Assembly: GCA_012520645.1 (NCBI GenBank)
Contig: JAAYNV010000038.1
Location: 124,001-188,000, forward strand
DNA length: 64,000 bases
Origin: Clostridiales bacterium
GTDB lineage: Bacteria > Bacillota > Clostridia > Lachnospirales > Lachnospiraceae
Direction: 5' to 3'
The notes below the pieces were generated by a model. The model was not told where the DNA came from. It worked only from the letters and a program-made list of their open reading frames with translations, and searched no databases. The translations under genes were made by a program, and so were the position numbers. Below, one piece after another: positions 1-8,964 of the stretch. Each line of letters begins with the position of its first letter. Within the stretch, counting starts at the first letter, position 1.

Positions 1-2
1 GG

Positions 3-275
3 TATGGTCTGTACCAGCATGATAATTTTGTACACTATGTAAAATCTGTCTTTTCCAAACGCGTCCGTCCGGAACTGCAGAAAACTCTGGACTATAAACT
101 GGACATTTATGCAGACCAGCTTTCCGATTCTGCCGTGATGAATGATTACCGTTGGCATGTTACTGAAGGTATTTCCATGAAAGAAAAGGAAAAATCCTAT
201 CAGAAAGCGGTTGCCTCCGTCAAGGATTTTGGAAAAAAACGTCTTTTGTTCTTAGAACAGGAGTGGTGCGAATAA
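3..275 (+). CDS. C-terminal end of a CotH-kinase-like protein (partial)
   Basis: The reading frame is open from the window edge and ends at TAA 273-275, so only the last 90 residues are visible. The tail carries a Y-A-D-Q-L-S-D-S-A-x-M-N-x-x-R-W pattern followed by a charged helix and the end FLEQEWCE. This resembles the C-terminal end of CotH-type atypical protein kinases, which are often encoded near surface-polysaccharide genes in clostridia. It converges with the minus-strand acyltransferase, with only 3 bp between the two stop codons. The family call is inferred from a short fragment; the kinase core lies outside the window. Confidence 0.5.
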   Translation, partial: YGLYQHDNFVHYVKSVFSKRVRPELQKTLDYKLDIYADQLSDSAVMNDYRWHVTEGISMKEKEKSYQKAVASVKDFGKKRLLFLEQEWCE

Positions 276-278
276 GCA

Positions 279-1325
279 TCACTTCTTTTTTATTTTGCCA
301 AACAGCAAAAAATCTGTAACTGCCAGTTTTTTTAATGTAAAAATAAAGAAAGCAGTCAGTACGCTCATAATCAGAAATGTCACTGCGCCCACACCCGCTC
401 CCTTTATACTGTACAAGGAAAGCCCGGCATCCTGCTTCCCTAAAATGCGGGCAAACCGGAAATGCAGCACATAAATTTCCAAAGTGTACATACCCAGATA
501 AGAAAACAGGCTCTTCATTTTCCCCTGCGGGAGATGATAAATACCGTAAAAGCAGATGTAAGTGCCGCATGCAGATGCCAACATCTGAAGCAGCCACTCC
601 ATGCGGCTGTGGGCATATACCATATCAAAGCGTACGACCAGAATCAAAAACAGCACAAAACCCACCCAGAAAATCATCCTTTTACTAATCCGGCTGCTCT
701 TACTGATTCTGCCAGCTCTACATATCTTTTCCGCTCTGCGTTGTTCTCCCTGTTTCCCATCCTGCCGCCGGCTTAAAAAAGCAGCAGTCAAAAAACCGCC
801 AAAATAGAACGGAAAATAATTTACTGTAAGCGCAGGTCCCAGAAACGTATTTCCGGACAGATAATGCAGGCTTATCACTGCCGCCTCCATTGCTGCAGCA
901 ATACAGAATCCTACCCAGCCCATTTTCAGACCATCCTTCACATAAAGAGCCAGACACAGCATTCCATTCAATAAAAACAGCGTAAGTAAAAACCAAAGCC
1001 CCGTATCCGGCTGATACAATACACGGATAAATTTTCCCGGAAAATCCGTTACATTCGTCAGAAAAATCCAGCTTACAAAAGGTACCAGACAGGAAACTGC
1101 TCTCTTTCCAATCTGTCTGCCGAGTTCCCTTCCTGTCATATCAGACTTTTTTCTCCCTGCAGCATAACCGCTGACTACCATAAAAAGAGGCATCTGAACT
1201 GCCTTTATGGCATCATAAAAATAACCGTCTGCCATATTGTTGAGCACAATACAATGCCCGATCATAACCAGTAAAATAGCAAAGCCACGCACCGCATCCA
1301 GACTGTTGTCCCTCTCTTGTCCCAT
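279..1325 (-). CDS. Membrane acyltransferase, family 3 (OafA-like)
   Basis: A protein of 348 residues with about ten hydrophobic segments and the N-terminal signature LDAVRGFAILLVMIGH, which is typical of acyltransferase-3 proteins that O-acetylate or otherwise acylate surface glycans; the His in MIGH fits the conserved family position. The start chosen is ATG at 1325, preceded by GGAGAGGTGAC and 2 nt after the stop of the upstream acyltransferase. A longer frame to 1388 would overlap that gene and has no ribosome site. It is the last gene of the operon that begins at 6576. The acyl group and the acceptor sugar cannot be read from the sequence. Confidence 0.85.
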   Translation of the reverse strand: MGQERDNSLDAVRGFAILLVMIGHCIVLNNMADGYFYDAIKAVQMPLFMVVSGYAAGRKKSDMTGRELGRQIGKRAVSCLVPFVSWIFLTNVTDFPGKFIRVLYQPDTGLWFLLTLFLLNGMLCLALYVKDGLKMGWVGFCIAAAMEAAVISLHYLSGNTFLGPALTVNYFPFYFGGFLTAAFLSRRQDGKQGEQRRAEKICRAGRISKSSRISKRMIFWVGFVLFLILVVRFDMVYAHSRMEWLLQMLASACGTYICFYGIYHLPQGKMKSLFSYLGMYTLEIYVLHFRFARILGKQDAGLSLYSIKGAGVGAVTFLIMSVLTAFFIFTLKKLAVTDFLLFGKIKKK

Positions 1326-1327
1326 TG

Positions 1328-2533
1328 TCACCTCTCCAGCCTTTCCATCATTTTCCCGGTAAACCTCTGCATCGGCTTGTCCACACACCTATAAAGACAC
1401 CATGCCGTCAAGCCGGAAACAAAAAAGCTTAACAAATATGTCAAAAACGCCAGTACATTGTAAGGAAGCCTTCCGTACATGGCAGCAAAAAAAGCGGCTG
1501 ACACTGTACAAAGCACCGGAAAATGTACCAGATAAAAGCAGTAGGATATCCGGCTGAACTTTGCCAAAAACCGTCTGTTAAAAAAACTCTGCACCGGTTT
1601 CAAATACATAACCGACAGAAGAAAAACCGGCAATGCTGCATTATAATAAAACAGAACTTTGGGCGGAAGCCATTCATACATCGTTCCCTCCACTTTTCCA
1701 AAGGACGGATAGGTCAGAAAAAACAGGCTCATAGCGAACAATATCCACATAAAAGAGCTGTTCTGTAAGAGCTTTCCACACCAGCTTTCCATCATTCCCA
1801 ATCCGGTATACTGTTTCTTCTCATTCTCCCCATCCATGACATATAGTTCCGCTGCCGCGGCTGCCAGAATCATACAAAGGTAATCGGTTCTTATGAACCA
1901 AAAAGCAAGAAATCCATATGCCAAAAATCTCCACCAATACTTCCACTTTCGTGTCACAAGCAGCACCGCTGCAATAAACATACAGCCTAAAAATTCATAC
2001 TGAATAAACCAGAGGGGTCCGTTATACCGGTTCGTTCCCAGAAAGAAACAGCCAAAAGCGCCTTCTGTAAAAGCCTTCCAAAAATCCGGTTCAAACTGAT
2101 TATACACACCAAAGGTTTCCCAACTGCCTGCCAGAGCGGATGCCGCCCCATTCTGATATGCTCCGGCACGCATCAGAAGACAGATGAGCAGATTGACCAC
2201 GACAATCGGAACCACTAACCGCATATATTTTTTCACCGGCATCCACAATAGCTTTTTGATGCTTTTATTTTGTTTATCTCCATCCCGCTGTCTGAAACTC
2301 CATACGAGTAAAAAAGCGCTTACCGCAAGAAACAGTCTGGCTCCCACCTTGCCGGCATAGATGATATTCAGGGGAGTTGCACCAATCCACCATTCCAATC
2401 CGTTTTTCGTATGGAAAGAAGCGGGGTCCAGTGTATAGACCCCGCAATAATATGCGTTAAAAAAATGAATATTGAACACCAGGACTGCTGCCACTGCCTT
2501 AATGCCGTCCAAAAAGCCAAGCCGTTCTCTCAT
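1328..2533 (-). CDS. Membrane acyltransferase, family 3
   Basis: A protein of 401 residues beginning MRERLGFLDGIKAVAAVLVF with the conserved His in NIHFFNAYY, followed by about ten membrane segments. This is the acyltransferase-3 fold (OafA/YrhL type), probably transferring an acyl group to a glycan on the outer face of the membrane. It directly precedes a second member of the same family with 2 nt between them, so the two are probably co-translated and may modify different sugars of the same polymer. There are 51 bp between it and the dTDP-rhamnose reductase gene. Specificity is unknown. Confidence 0.85.
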   Translation of the reverse strand: MRERLGFLDGIKAVAAVLVFNIHFFNAYYCGVYTLDPASFHTKNGLEWWIGATPLNIIYAGKVGARLFLAVSAFLLVWSFRQRDGDKQNKSIKKLLWMPVKKYMRLVVPIVVVNLLICLLMRAGAYQNGAASALAGSWETFGVYNQFEPDFWKAFTEGAFGCFFLGTNRYNGPLWFIQYEFLGCMFIAAVLLVTRKWKYWWRFLAYGFLAFWFIRTDYLCMILAAAAAELYVMDGENEKKQYTGLGMMESWCGKLLQNSSFMWILFAMSLFFLTYPSFGKVEGTMYEWLPPKVLFYYNAALPVFLLSVMYLKPVQSFFNRRFLAKFSRISYCFYLVHFPVLCTVSAAFFAAMYGRLPYNVLAFLTYLLSFFVSGLTAWCLYRCVDKPMQRFTGKMMERLER

Positions 2534-2584
2534 ATTCCCTCTGCTCCATCATCGACTGAACGATTTTCTATCGGAAAATCTTCC

Positions 2585-3430
2585 TCATACCAATGTCTTC
2601 ATATACTCCACAATCGCATCATGCCAGTCTGCAAACTGATAATCCGTTGTCAGCCGCAGCATGTAGTTATCCAGAATGGAATAGGCTGGACGTTTTGCAG
2701 GGGTCGGATACTCATCTGTGGTAATCCTCTTTACCTGCGTCTTCCTGCCTGCCAGTCTGAAAATCTCTTCGGCAAAATCCGCCCAGCTGCAGTCACCTTC
2801 ACAGGTTCCGTGAAATACACCGTAATTTTCGGTCGGAAGCAGATATGCGATCGCTTTTGCCAGCTCCTTCGCACTGGTAGGCGTGCCGACCTGATCCATA
2901 ACAACCGAAACCGTATCATTTGTCTCTGCCAGCTTGAGCATCGTTTTGACAAAATTATTTCCGTCACCATACAACCATGCCGTACGGATAATAAAATAGT
3001 CCTTTGCAAAATCCTTTACAAAGTTTTCTCCCGCTAATTTACTGGCTCCGTACACGCTCTGCGGACCCACTGCATCAAACTCCGTATACGGTCTTGTTCC
3101 GTCTCCCGGAAATACATAGTCCGTGGATATCTGTATGAGCTTTGCTCCCATTTCCGTTGCTGCAATACTTAAGTTACGCGGTCCGATCGCATTGATGCGG
3201 TATGCACTGTCTACCTGAGATTCGCAGGCATTTACATTGGTATGTGCCGCACAGTTTACGATCGCATACGGTTTTACCTCTCTGGCAAGCTTCATGACTG
3301 CATCGATATCGGTAATATCCAGCTCCGCGACATCCGTATTCACACATTCGATCTCACTGCTTCCCGCATAAACTTCATTCAGTGCCCTTCCAAGCTGTCC
3401 GTTACATCCTGTTACAATAATCTTTTTCAT
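2585..3430 (-). CDS. rfbD: dTDP-4-dehydrorhamnose reductase
   Basis: A protein of 281 residues in the RmlD/RfbD short-chain reductase family, catalysing the last step of dTDP-L-rhamnose synthesis. It shows the NAD(P) motif VTGCNGQLG at the N-terminus, STDYVFPGD, and the catalytic pair in SVYGASKLAGE (YxxxK). The start is the second ATG of a pair (3430): it has GGAGG at 5-nt spacing and overlaps the TGA of the upstream gene by one base (TGATG), which indicates translational coupling. The partner genes rfbA, rfbB and rfbC are not in this window, so the precursor must be made elsewhere. Rhamnose is therefore a likely component of the glycan made by this operon. Confidence 0.92.
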   Translation of the reverse strand: MKKIIVTGCNGQLGRALNEVYAGSSEIECVNTDVAELDITDIDAVMKLAREVKPYAIVNCAAHTNVNACESQVDSAYRINAIGPRNLSIAATEMGAKLIQISTDYVFPGDGTRPYTEFDAVGPQSVYGASKLAGENFVKDFAKDYFIIRTAWLYGDGNNFVKTMLKLAETNDTVSVVMDQVGTPTSAKELAKAIAYLLPTENYGVFHGTCEGDCSWADFAEEIFRLAGRKTQVKRITTDEYPTPAKRPAYSILDNYMLRLTTDYQFADWHDAIVEYMKTLV

Positions 3431-3801
3431 CATTTCCTCCATTCTGCCGCTTTTACGGCTCTTTCCAGTTCTTCTATTCTAGCCTCATTCAGTGCAACCG
3501 CCTGAGACAGCTGACGTATCCGGTCCGACAGTCTCGAAACCGTAACCGTCAAAATAAAGATCAATACAATGGAAAAACAAAACGCCAGCAAAAAAAGCGT
3601 ATTCACCGGAGTTGCGATTCCAAAACCATAGGAAATCACATTCAAAATCGCAGGAACCAGATCTACGATCAGCACTACGACCAGAACCAGAATCCAGGCT
3701 AACGCATACTTCAACTCCAACGTCCGTTTTCTGATCATATTTATTATAAAAAGCAGCGACGCAATTAAAATGACCGCTGCAATAATCTGCAGTTTTTCCA
3801 T
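3430..3801 (-). CDS. DUF2304 small membrane protein
   Basis: A protein of 123 residues with three hydrophobic segments (about 5-20, 33-55, 68-90) followed by an amphipathic coiled tail (SDRIRQLSQAVALNEARI). This matches the DUF2304 family, small membrane proteins usually encoded beside a dolichyl-phosphate-mannose-synthase-like GT2 enzyme, as here. A role as membrane partner of that glycosyltransferase is an inference from this recurrent pairing. The ribosome site is GGAAGGAG, 8 nt before the ATG. It lies 19 bp downstream of the GT2 gene. Confidence 0.8.
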   Translation of the reverse strand: MEKLQIIAAVILIASLLFIINMIRKRTLELKYALAWILVLVVVLIVDLVPAILNVISYGFGIATPVNTLFLLAFCFSIVLIFILTVTVSRLSDRIRQLSQAVALNEARIEELERAVKAAEWRK

Positions 3802-3820
3802 TAATCAAACTCCTTCCGCA

Positions 3821-4522
3821 CTATTTTCTGAGCATCTCCATCAGAATTGCCAGCGTAACCTTGATCATGTAGTAAACACTTCTTCCCGGTGAGATTGACG
3901 ATACACCTTCCATTCGCTCCCGCATCCGTACCGGAACCTCATCCACTATACATCCCTGTCTGAGAATGTGTACTACACTCTCGGGCTCCGGATAGTCCTT
4001 CGGATAACTCCCTGCAAATTCCGCAATGACCCGCTTTCCTGCCATCCGCATTCCCGAAGTCGGATCTGTAATGACTGTTCCGGTCAACATTCGTATCAGC
4101 CTTGTAAAATACCGGATTCCAAACCTTCTGATCCCGGAGGACTGAAACCCCTCCTTTTCCAGAAAGCGCGAGCCTATCACCATATCCAGATTTTCTGCCA
4201 TCAGCTTGTCCCGCATACGGCGCAGATAACCTGCATCATGCTGACCATCCCCGTCAAACTGCACTGCCACATCATAGCCGTTTTTCTGCGCATACCGGTA
4301 TCCCGTCTGTACGGCACCGCCGATTCCCAGATTGACCGGAAGATTCAAAACCGGATAGCCTTTTATCCGGCATACCTGCAGTGTCTGGTCTCTGGAACAG
4401 TCATTGACGACTACAAAATCAAAATCCGGTGCATTATTACGGATATCCTCTACAACCCGGTCAATACTCTTTTCTTCATTGTAAGCTGGTATAATTACCA
4501 GACTTTTGATCGACTGCTCCAC
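3821..4522 (-). CDS. Glycosyltransferase family 2, polyprenyl-phosphate type
   Basis: A GT2 enzyme of 233 residues with VIIPAYNEEKSI at the N-terminus, the DxD-like FDGDGQHD and the SRF/DPTSGMR region typical of DPM1-like synthases that load a sugar onto undecaprenyl phosphate at the cytoplasmic face. The start chosen is GTG at 4522, with GGAGG exactly 6 nt upstream. An upstream in-frame GTG at 4564 would add 14 basic and polar residues but has a poorer ribosome site. The enzyme has no C-terminal membrane helices, so the downstream DUF2304 protein may act as anchor or partner. The donor sugar is unknown. Confidence 0.85.
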   Translation of the reverse strand: MEQSIKSLVIIPAYNEEKSIDRVVEDIRNNAPDFDFVVVNDCSRDQTLQVCRIKGYPVLNLPVNLGIGGAVQTGYRYAQKNGYDVAVQFDGDGQHDAGYLRRMRDKLMAENLDMVIGSRFLEKEGFQSSGIRRFGIRYFTRLIRMLTGTVITDPTSGMRMAGKRVIAEFAGSYPKDYPEPESVVHILRQGCIVDEVPVRMRERMEGVSSISPGRSVYYMIKVTLAILMEMLRK

Positions 4523-4579
4523 TTTTTTCCTCCGATTTGGTCTGTCACTTTCATCCTGCTGCACCTGATCCTTCCATTC

Positions 4580-5308
4580 TCACAAGAACTGTCTCAACAC
4601 ACGAAGCGTCCGGCACATATCCGTAAACCATGCAAAACGGATACCGTTTTCCTTTAATGCCCTGTGCCCCTCCTTTAAGGAGGTCAGATAGGCAGACAGA
4701 CCGCTGCTGCTTGTTCCGCCATATGCCATATGGATCAGTACCTCCGGCAGATAAGAAAGCTTTACACTGCCGTCCTTTAAACTCCGTATCATAAACTCAT
4801 AATCCGCCGACACCTTATAATCCTCTTTGTACAGACCGTATTTTTCATAAATGCTGCGCTTAATGTAAAAGGTCGGATGTCCCGGCAGCCAACCAAACCG
4901 CAGATTCCCCTGCCCCTGATGCCATTTGCGTATGATTCGTTCGCCATCCATATACAGGAGATCACCATGCACACCATCCGTTCCTTCCCGCTCTATGATC
5001 TCCACCATGCGGCTGATCACATGTTTATCTGCATACTGGTCAAAGCAGCATCCCACAAGTTCTCCTGTCGCAAGCCGTATCCCCTTGTTAATCGCATTAT
5101 AAATACCGTGATCCGGCTCGCTCAGAATACAAACTCTGCCACGAAACAGTTCCTCCGCCTCCTTTAATACCTCCGGTGTCTCATCTGAAGATCCACCGTC
5201 CACAATAATATATTCAATATCCGGATAGTCCTGTCCTGCGACCTGCTGCATCGTTCTTCTTAAATTCGCTGCATCATTATAGGTCGTTGTAATAATGGAC
5301 ACCTTCAT
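4580..5308 (-). CDS. Glycosyltransferase family 2 (WcaA-like)
   Basis: A cytoplasmic GT2 enzyme of 242 residues. It begins MKVSIITTTYNDAANL, has the nucleotide-binding stretch IIVDGGSSDET, a DHGIYNAINKGI motif and the acceptor-side region GWLPGHPTFYIKRSIY, as seen in WcaA/GT2 enzymes of exopolysaccharide clusters. Its ATG overlaps the stop of the upstream GT4 gene by 4 bp, so the two are translationally coupled. It probably adds one sugar to a lipid-linked repeat unit; the donor and linkage cannot be predicted. Confidence 0.87.
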   Translation of the reverse strand: MKVSIITTTYNDAANLRRTMQQVAGQDYPDIEYIIVDGGSSDETPEVLKEAEELFRGRVCILSEPDHGIYNAINKGIRLATGELVGCCFDQYADKHVISRMVEIIEREGTDGVHGDLLYMDGERIIRKWHQGQGNLRFGWLPGHPTFYIKRSIYEKYGLYKEDYKVSADYEFMIRSLKDGSVKLSYLPEVLIHMAYGGTSSSGLSAYLTSLKEGHRALKENGIRFAWFTDMCRTLRVLRQFL

Positions 5309-6576
5309 GGCTTCCGATTCCTTTCGTATAGTTCAAAGTACTTGTCATACTGTCCGATTTTTTCAAACTGCTCTGCCTGTTTACGGCAGAATATTGTTCC
5401 GAACTTTCCGGATGCTTCCGCCCTTTGCCGTGTCTCACACACTTCCTGCACTGCTGCAAGCAATGCCCGCCCGTTTCCTTTTTCCACGCTGATACCGCAC
5501 ATACCGGAATCTCCCAGTGTCTCCGGGCTTCCACCGGTTTGAAAGGTAACAACCGGCGTACCACAGGCAAGCGCTTCCAGATTGGCGGTCGGAAAATTAT
5601 CCTCCAACGTTGGATTCACAAAAACATCCGCCTGTCTGTATGCCTCAGCCAGCTTCGCAAGGCTCTCTGTCCTGCTCTCTGCAAGAAGTCTCTCACTCGG
5701 GAATTCTTTCTGCAATACTTTTTTTTGTCTCTTTGACAGACCGATCAGCCGAATCCGGTAATTTTCCGGAAGGCTTTTTGCCAGGTCCACAAAAAAAGAG
5801 AGACCTTTGCGTTCCTCCCATATATTTGCCACACCGAGCACTGTATGAACCGCCCTTTCCGGCGTCTGCCCGGCTTCCAGTCCCTGCCTTTCCTTCGATG
5901 TTTGTTCCGCTTTTGGACTGAAAATCCCAAGGTCAATGCCATTTGGAATAACCTCCACCGGATAATCCTTCAGAAAAGATTTTTTGACCTCATCCGCAAG
6001 CCATCTGCTCGGTGTCACAATCACCAGATTCTTTACACCGGTAAATGCTCTTTTCTTCCGCACAAACCCCTTTGCCGCATTATCCTTAAAAAGAGCATAC
6101 GGATAGGCTGATGCGTGATATCGGCAGCTGAAACAGCCCTCCTGCCACAGACCACATCCGTTCTTGTCATAGTAAGCGCAATGCCCCGTAAACGGCCAAC
6201 AGTCATGAAAGGTCCAGATGACCGGAAGTTCCTTTTTCTTAATATATTCAAATAGAAGTTCTATCTGCAGATAAAAGCCATGCAGATTATGCAGATGCAA
6301 AAGATCCGGTTTCTCCCGTTCCAGAAAATCCAGAAATTTCCGTGTTTGTCCTGCCGAACCGAAACCGGACTCTCCGAGAAAGAAATTCCGGCATACATGC
6401 CTGTAAAAATCTGCCTGATTTCCAATTTTATAGGAAACGATATGCTTTGCCGCACTCCCTCTTCCATAAGCAACGACCGCCCGGCTGTCATGCCGCAGCA
6501 CAGTTTCATACAGATCTGCTGTAATTCTGCCGACACTTCCCTGCCCGCATACTGTATTCACTAAAACAATTTTCAT
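5305..6576 (-). CDS. Glycosyltransferase family 4
   Basis: A retaining GT-B enzyme of 423 residues. The N-terminal Rossmann half starts MKIVLVNTVCGQGSVGRI, with LLHLHNLHG and WTFHDCWPFTGHC further on. The C-terminal half has the donor-binding E-motif region PTLEDNFPTANLEALACGTP. The cysteine-rich stretch GCGLWQEGCFSC (about residues 144-155) is common in clostridial members. It is the first gene of the operon that runs to position 279. Between the predicted -10 (6583-6588) and the ATG there is no room for a ribosome site, see the leaderless-transcript finding. No alternative start with a better ribosome site is visible. Confidence 0.87.
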   Translation of the reverse strand: MKIVLVNTVCGQGSVGRITADLYETVLRHDSRAVVAYGRGSAAKHIVSYKIGNQADFYRHVCRNFFLGESGFGSAGQTRKFLDFLEREKPDLLHLHNLHGFYLQIELLFEYIKKKELPVIWTFHDCWPFTGHCAYYDKNGCGLWQEGCFSCRYHASAYPYALFKDNAAKGFVRKKRAFTGVKNLVIVTPSRWLADEVKKSFLKDYPVEVIPNGIDLGIFSPKAEQTSKERQGLEAGQTPERAVHTVLGVANIWEERKGLSFFVDLAKSLPENYRIRLIGLSKRQKKVLQKEFPSERLLAESRTESLAKLAEAYRQADVFVNPTLEDNFPTANLEALACGTPVVTFQTGGSPETLGDSGMCGISVEKGNGRALLAAVQEVCETRQRAEASGKFGTIFCRKQAEQFEKIGQYDKYFELYERNRKP

Positions 6577-6582
6577 GTTTTA

Positions 6583-6611
6583 ATAATACATCCTATCCAC
6601 AATGATTGCAA
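6583..6611 (-). promoter_or_regulatory. Predicted sigma-A promoter for the GT4 glycan operon
   Basis: Reading the minus strand, TTGCAA (6611-6606) and TATTAT (6588-6583) are separated by exactly 17 bp. The transcript would start about 7 nt downstream of the -10, at or beside the A of the ATG at 6576. It lies back to back with the plus-strand lipoprotein promoter. Confidence 0.6.
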
Positions 6612-6645
6612 GTTATTGAGGAATTGTGAATTTTGTGAAAACATA

Positions 6646-6674
6646 ATGACTGAAAATCTCCCTTATGCTATAAT
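6646..6674 (+). promoter_or_regulatory. Predicted promoter of the DUF3048 lipoprotein gene
   Basis: The -10 TATAAT (6669-6674) has the extended TGC prefix. A near -35 ATGACT (6646-6651) lies 17 bp upstream. The start codon is 58 bp downstream of the -10. Confidence 0.65.
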
Positions 6675-6731
6675 AGAAACCAGAGATTTTTCTCAAATAT
6701 TTTTTATGAGGAAGAAAGTGAGGATTACTGA

Positions 6732-7877
6732 ATGAAGAAATTGCATGTACTCCTCCTGGTTGCATTATCTACCTCCCTCCTATTATTCGGATGTGGAAAA
6801 AAAGATGATGCACAGGAGCCTGCAAATGTAGAGGACATTACTCTGGAAAACGAAGCCGGAGCAGACGGACCGGCATCCGGGGATACGGAAACAGAGGCTG
6901 AAACGGAAGAATCCCGTGAGGGAATGGTCCGCAGTACGCTGACCAATGAGTGGATTGATGAATCCATTGCCAACAACCGTCCGATTGCTGTTATGTTTCC
7001 GCATGACAAGACCGCAATGCCTCAGCAGGGAATCGCAGATGCCGATATTCTCTATGAGATTTACGCACAGAGTACGGAACCACGTATGCTTGGTGTCATC
7101 AAAGACTGGCACAACATGGAAAAAATCGGTAATATCCGCAGCTGCCGTGACTACTATGTCTATCTGGCACTGGAATGGGACGCTCTGTATGTTCATTATG
7201 GTCTGGTATATTATGCTGATGATATTCTGGCTCGTTCCGATGTCAACCACATTGACGGATGCGGTCGTGACGGCGGAGCATTTCCGGCAAATGCACCGAA
7301 CGCCTTCTACCGTATCAGCGACAAAAAGGCACCGCACAACGTATATACAAGCGGCGAACTGTTACAGGAAGCCTGCTCCGATTTAGGCTTTGATCTGGAA
7401 TACCGCAAGGATTACTATTATCCGGAGCACTATAAATTTGCAGATGAAAAGTCTCCGAATACTCTGGCTGATGTAAAAGGTTCCTTTGACGCAACCAAAA
7501 TCGACATGAGCAAGGCTTTCGGAGTGGACAAGCCTACGCTGGAATACAACGAAAGCGACGGTCTGTACTATCGTACCATGTACGGTAATCCACACAAGGA
7601 TGCCAACGGCAAACAGCTTGCTTTTGCTAACATAATCGTACAGAACACCTACGCAGAAGCAAGGGATCCGCACAAGTACTGGTACTATCAGGTACATGAC
7701 GATACCCGTGACGGCTATTATTTTACACAGGGTAAAGGTATCCACGTAACCTGGAAGAAATCCGAAAACTATGAGCCGACCAAATACTATGACGATGACG
7801 GAAATGAAGTGGTATTCAATACCGGAAAGACCATGATTTTTATCGTTCAGGACGGTCAGGAGTTTGATTATCAATAA
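6732..7877 (+). CDS. DUF3048 (YerB-like) lipoprotein
   Basis: A protein of 381 residues with a lipoprotein signal peptide (MKKLHVLLLVALSTSLLLFGC, Cys about residue 21), then an acidic, low-complexity linker rich in E and T (about 25-60). A globular part follows with IAVMFPHDKTAMPQQGI and IGNIRSCRDYYV, which fit the DUF3048/YerB domain. YerB-like proteins are extracytoplasmic lipoproteins of unknown biochemical function. It is the only complete plus-strand protein gene in the window and has its own promoter and a shared terminator, so it is probably monocistronic. Its place between two glycan operons suggests an envelope role but proves nothing. Confidence 0.85.
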   Translation: MKKLHVLLLVALSTSLLLFGCGKKDDAQEPANVEDITLENEAGADGPASGDTETEAETEESREGMVRSTLTNEWIDESIANNRPIAVMFPHDKTAMPQQGIADADILYEIYAQSTEPRMLGVIKDWHNMEKIGNIRSCRDYYVYLALEWDALYVHYGLVYYADDILARSDVNHIDGCGRDGGAFPANAPNAFYRISDKKAPHNVYTSGELLQEACSDLGFDLEYRKDYYYPEHYKFADEKSPNTLADVKGSFDATKIDMSKAFGVDKPTLEYNESDGLYYRTMYGNPHKDANGKQLAFANIIVQNTYAEARDPHKYWYYQVHDDTRDGYYFTQGKGIHVTWKKSENYEPTKYYDDDGNEVVFNTGKTMIFIVQDGQEFDYQ

Positions 7878-7911
7878 AATGTATTAAAATGTGTGCTGCA
7901 TGGCACTTAAG

Positions 7912-7999
7912 AAAAAAGAGGGCTGTAAAAACAGTCTTAAAGAAAAAGGGGAGTGTCGCTCCCCTTTTTCTTTTGGGGTTTTTACAGCCTCTTATTTTT
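7912..7999. terminator. Nested bidirectional terminator between convergent genes
   Basis: An inner perfect 12-bp stem (7942-7953 with 7959-7970, loop TGTCG) sits inside an outer 16-bp stem (7916-7932 with 7978-7993, one bulged G). A-rich flank lies on the left and T-rich flank on the right, so it can stop transcription from both sides. The outer right arm contains the last codons and stop of the esterase gene. Confidence 0.85.
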
Positions 8000-8936
8000 T
8001 CATCAACAGACGAAGTCCGTCCAGCAAAGAAGGCACCCAGACATCATAATGTCCCATCCCTTCATACTCCTTGTAAGTCAGGTTCAGTCCCTCATAGCCT
8101 CTCTTTTCCATCCGCGTGACAAAGTTCCGGATCGGACGCAAAAATACTCCTTCATCCTCATCGCCACCAACGGTCAGATAGATATTCACATCCAGCCGGT
8201 GATCCTTTGAGGCCCTGTAATAATCATCCTCTCGATCCGCTAACGGTATTCCGTGAGTAGACTCCACAAAAACAGGGCTTGCCAGAATGTAGTTACGGAA
8301 TAATCCTTCCGCCAGTCCATCCTCCTGAAACAGACTATAGATCATAAAGTAACCTCCATAAGATGCTCCGCAGAAGGTCCGATCCGTCTTATCGATCGCA
8401 TATTCTGATTCCACATACGGCATAACACCCCGAACGATCATCCGCAGAAATGCATCCGGCTCCTGAATCAGATCCCTCTCTCGAATCGTGTCAAAATCAT
8501 AATCATCCGGATAACCGATTCCGATCAGTATAAACTCTCCGATCTCACCCGACTCATACAGCTCTGTTATCGCCGGATAATCTCCTCTTCTCCAATAGCA
8601 GTCCGTCAGATAGACCACGGGATACTGCCTGTCAGGATCATAATCCTTGGGAAGGCACACATCGATAATAAAAGTATCCTGAATCTCTTTGGAAAAAACT
8701 TCCGTCTGCGTCCAGCCTTCCTTCGATACCGTCTCTCCAACCTCGATCACTTCTTCCATGGATACTTCCTCTGTAAGGGTTTCTTCTGCAGGTTCCTCGT
8801 CTGTAATTATCTCACTTTCAGTTTCCACCTGTTCTGACTTCTGTGAGCTGTCCGTACATGCCGTCAGCAGTACAGTGCCAGACAGTAATGTCAGAAACAT
8901 AACCCACTGTGAAATACTTTTTGATATTCTTTTCAT
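7992..8936 (-). CDS. Esterase-family lipoprotein (alpha/beta hydrolase)
   Basis: A protein of 314 residues with a lipoprotein signal ending LLTAC (Cys about residue 27) and an acidic Glu-rich linker (about 35-70). The alpha/beta-hydrolase part has YPVVYLTDCYWRRGDYPAI, the nucleophile elbow FCGASYGGYF (Ser in G-A-S-Y-G) and a late GMGHYDVW that supplies the catalytic His. It resembles putative esterases of the Fes/esterase-D group. It is probably exported and could deacylate polysaccharides, which fits its place among acyltransferase-bearing glycan clusters, but no substrate can be assigned. It lies 28 bp downstream of the TetR gene and is probably co-transcribed with it. Confidence 0.82.
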   Translation of the reverse strand: MKRISKSISQWVMFLTLLSGTVLLTACTDSSQKSEQVETESEIITDEEPAEETLTEEVSMEEVIEVGETVSKEGWTQTEVFSKEIQDTFIIDVCLPKDYDPDRQYPVVYLTDCYWRRGDYPAITELYESGEIGEFILIGIGYPDDYDFDTIRERDLIQEPDAFLRMIVRGVMPYVESEYAIDKTDRTFCGASYGGYFMIYSLFQEDGLAEGLFRNYILASPVFVESTHGIPLADREDDYYRASKDHRLDVNIYLTVGGDEDEGVFLRPIRNFVTRMEKRGYEGLNLTYKEYEGMGHYDVWVPSLLDGLRLLMKK

Positions 8937-8964
8937 TAAACTTTCCTCTCTTCTCTTTGTCCTC

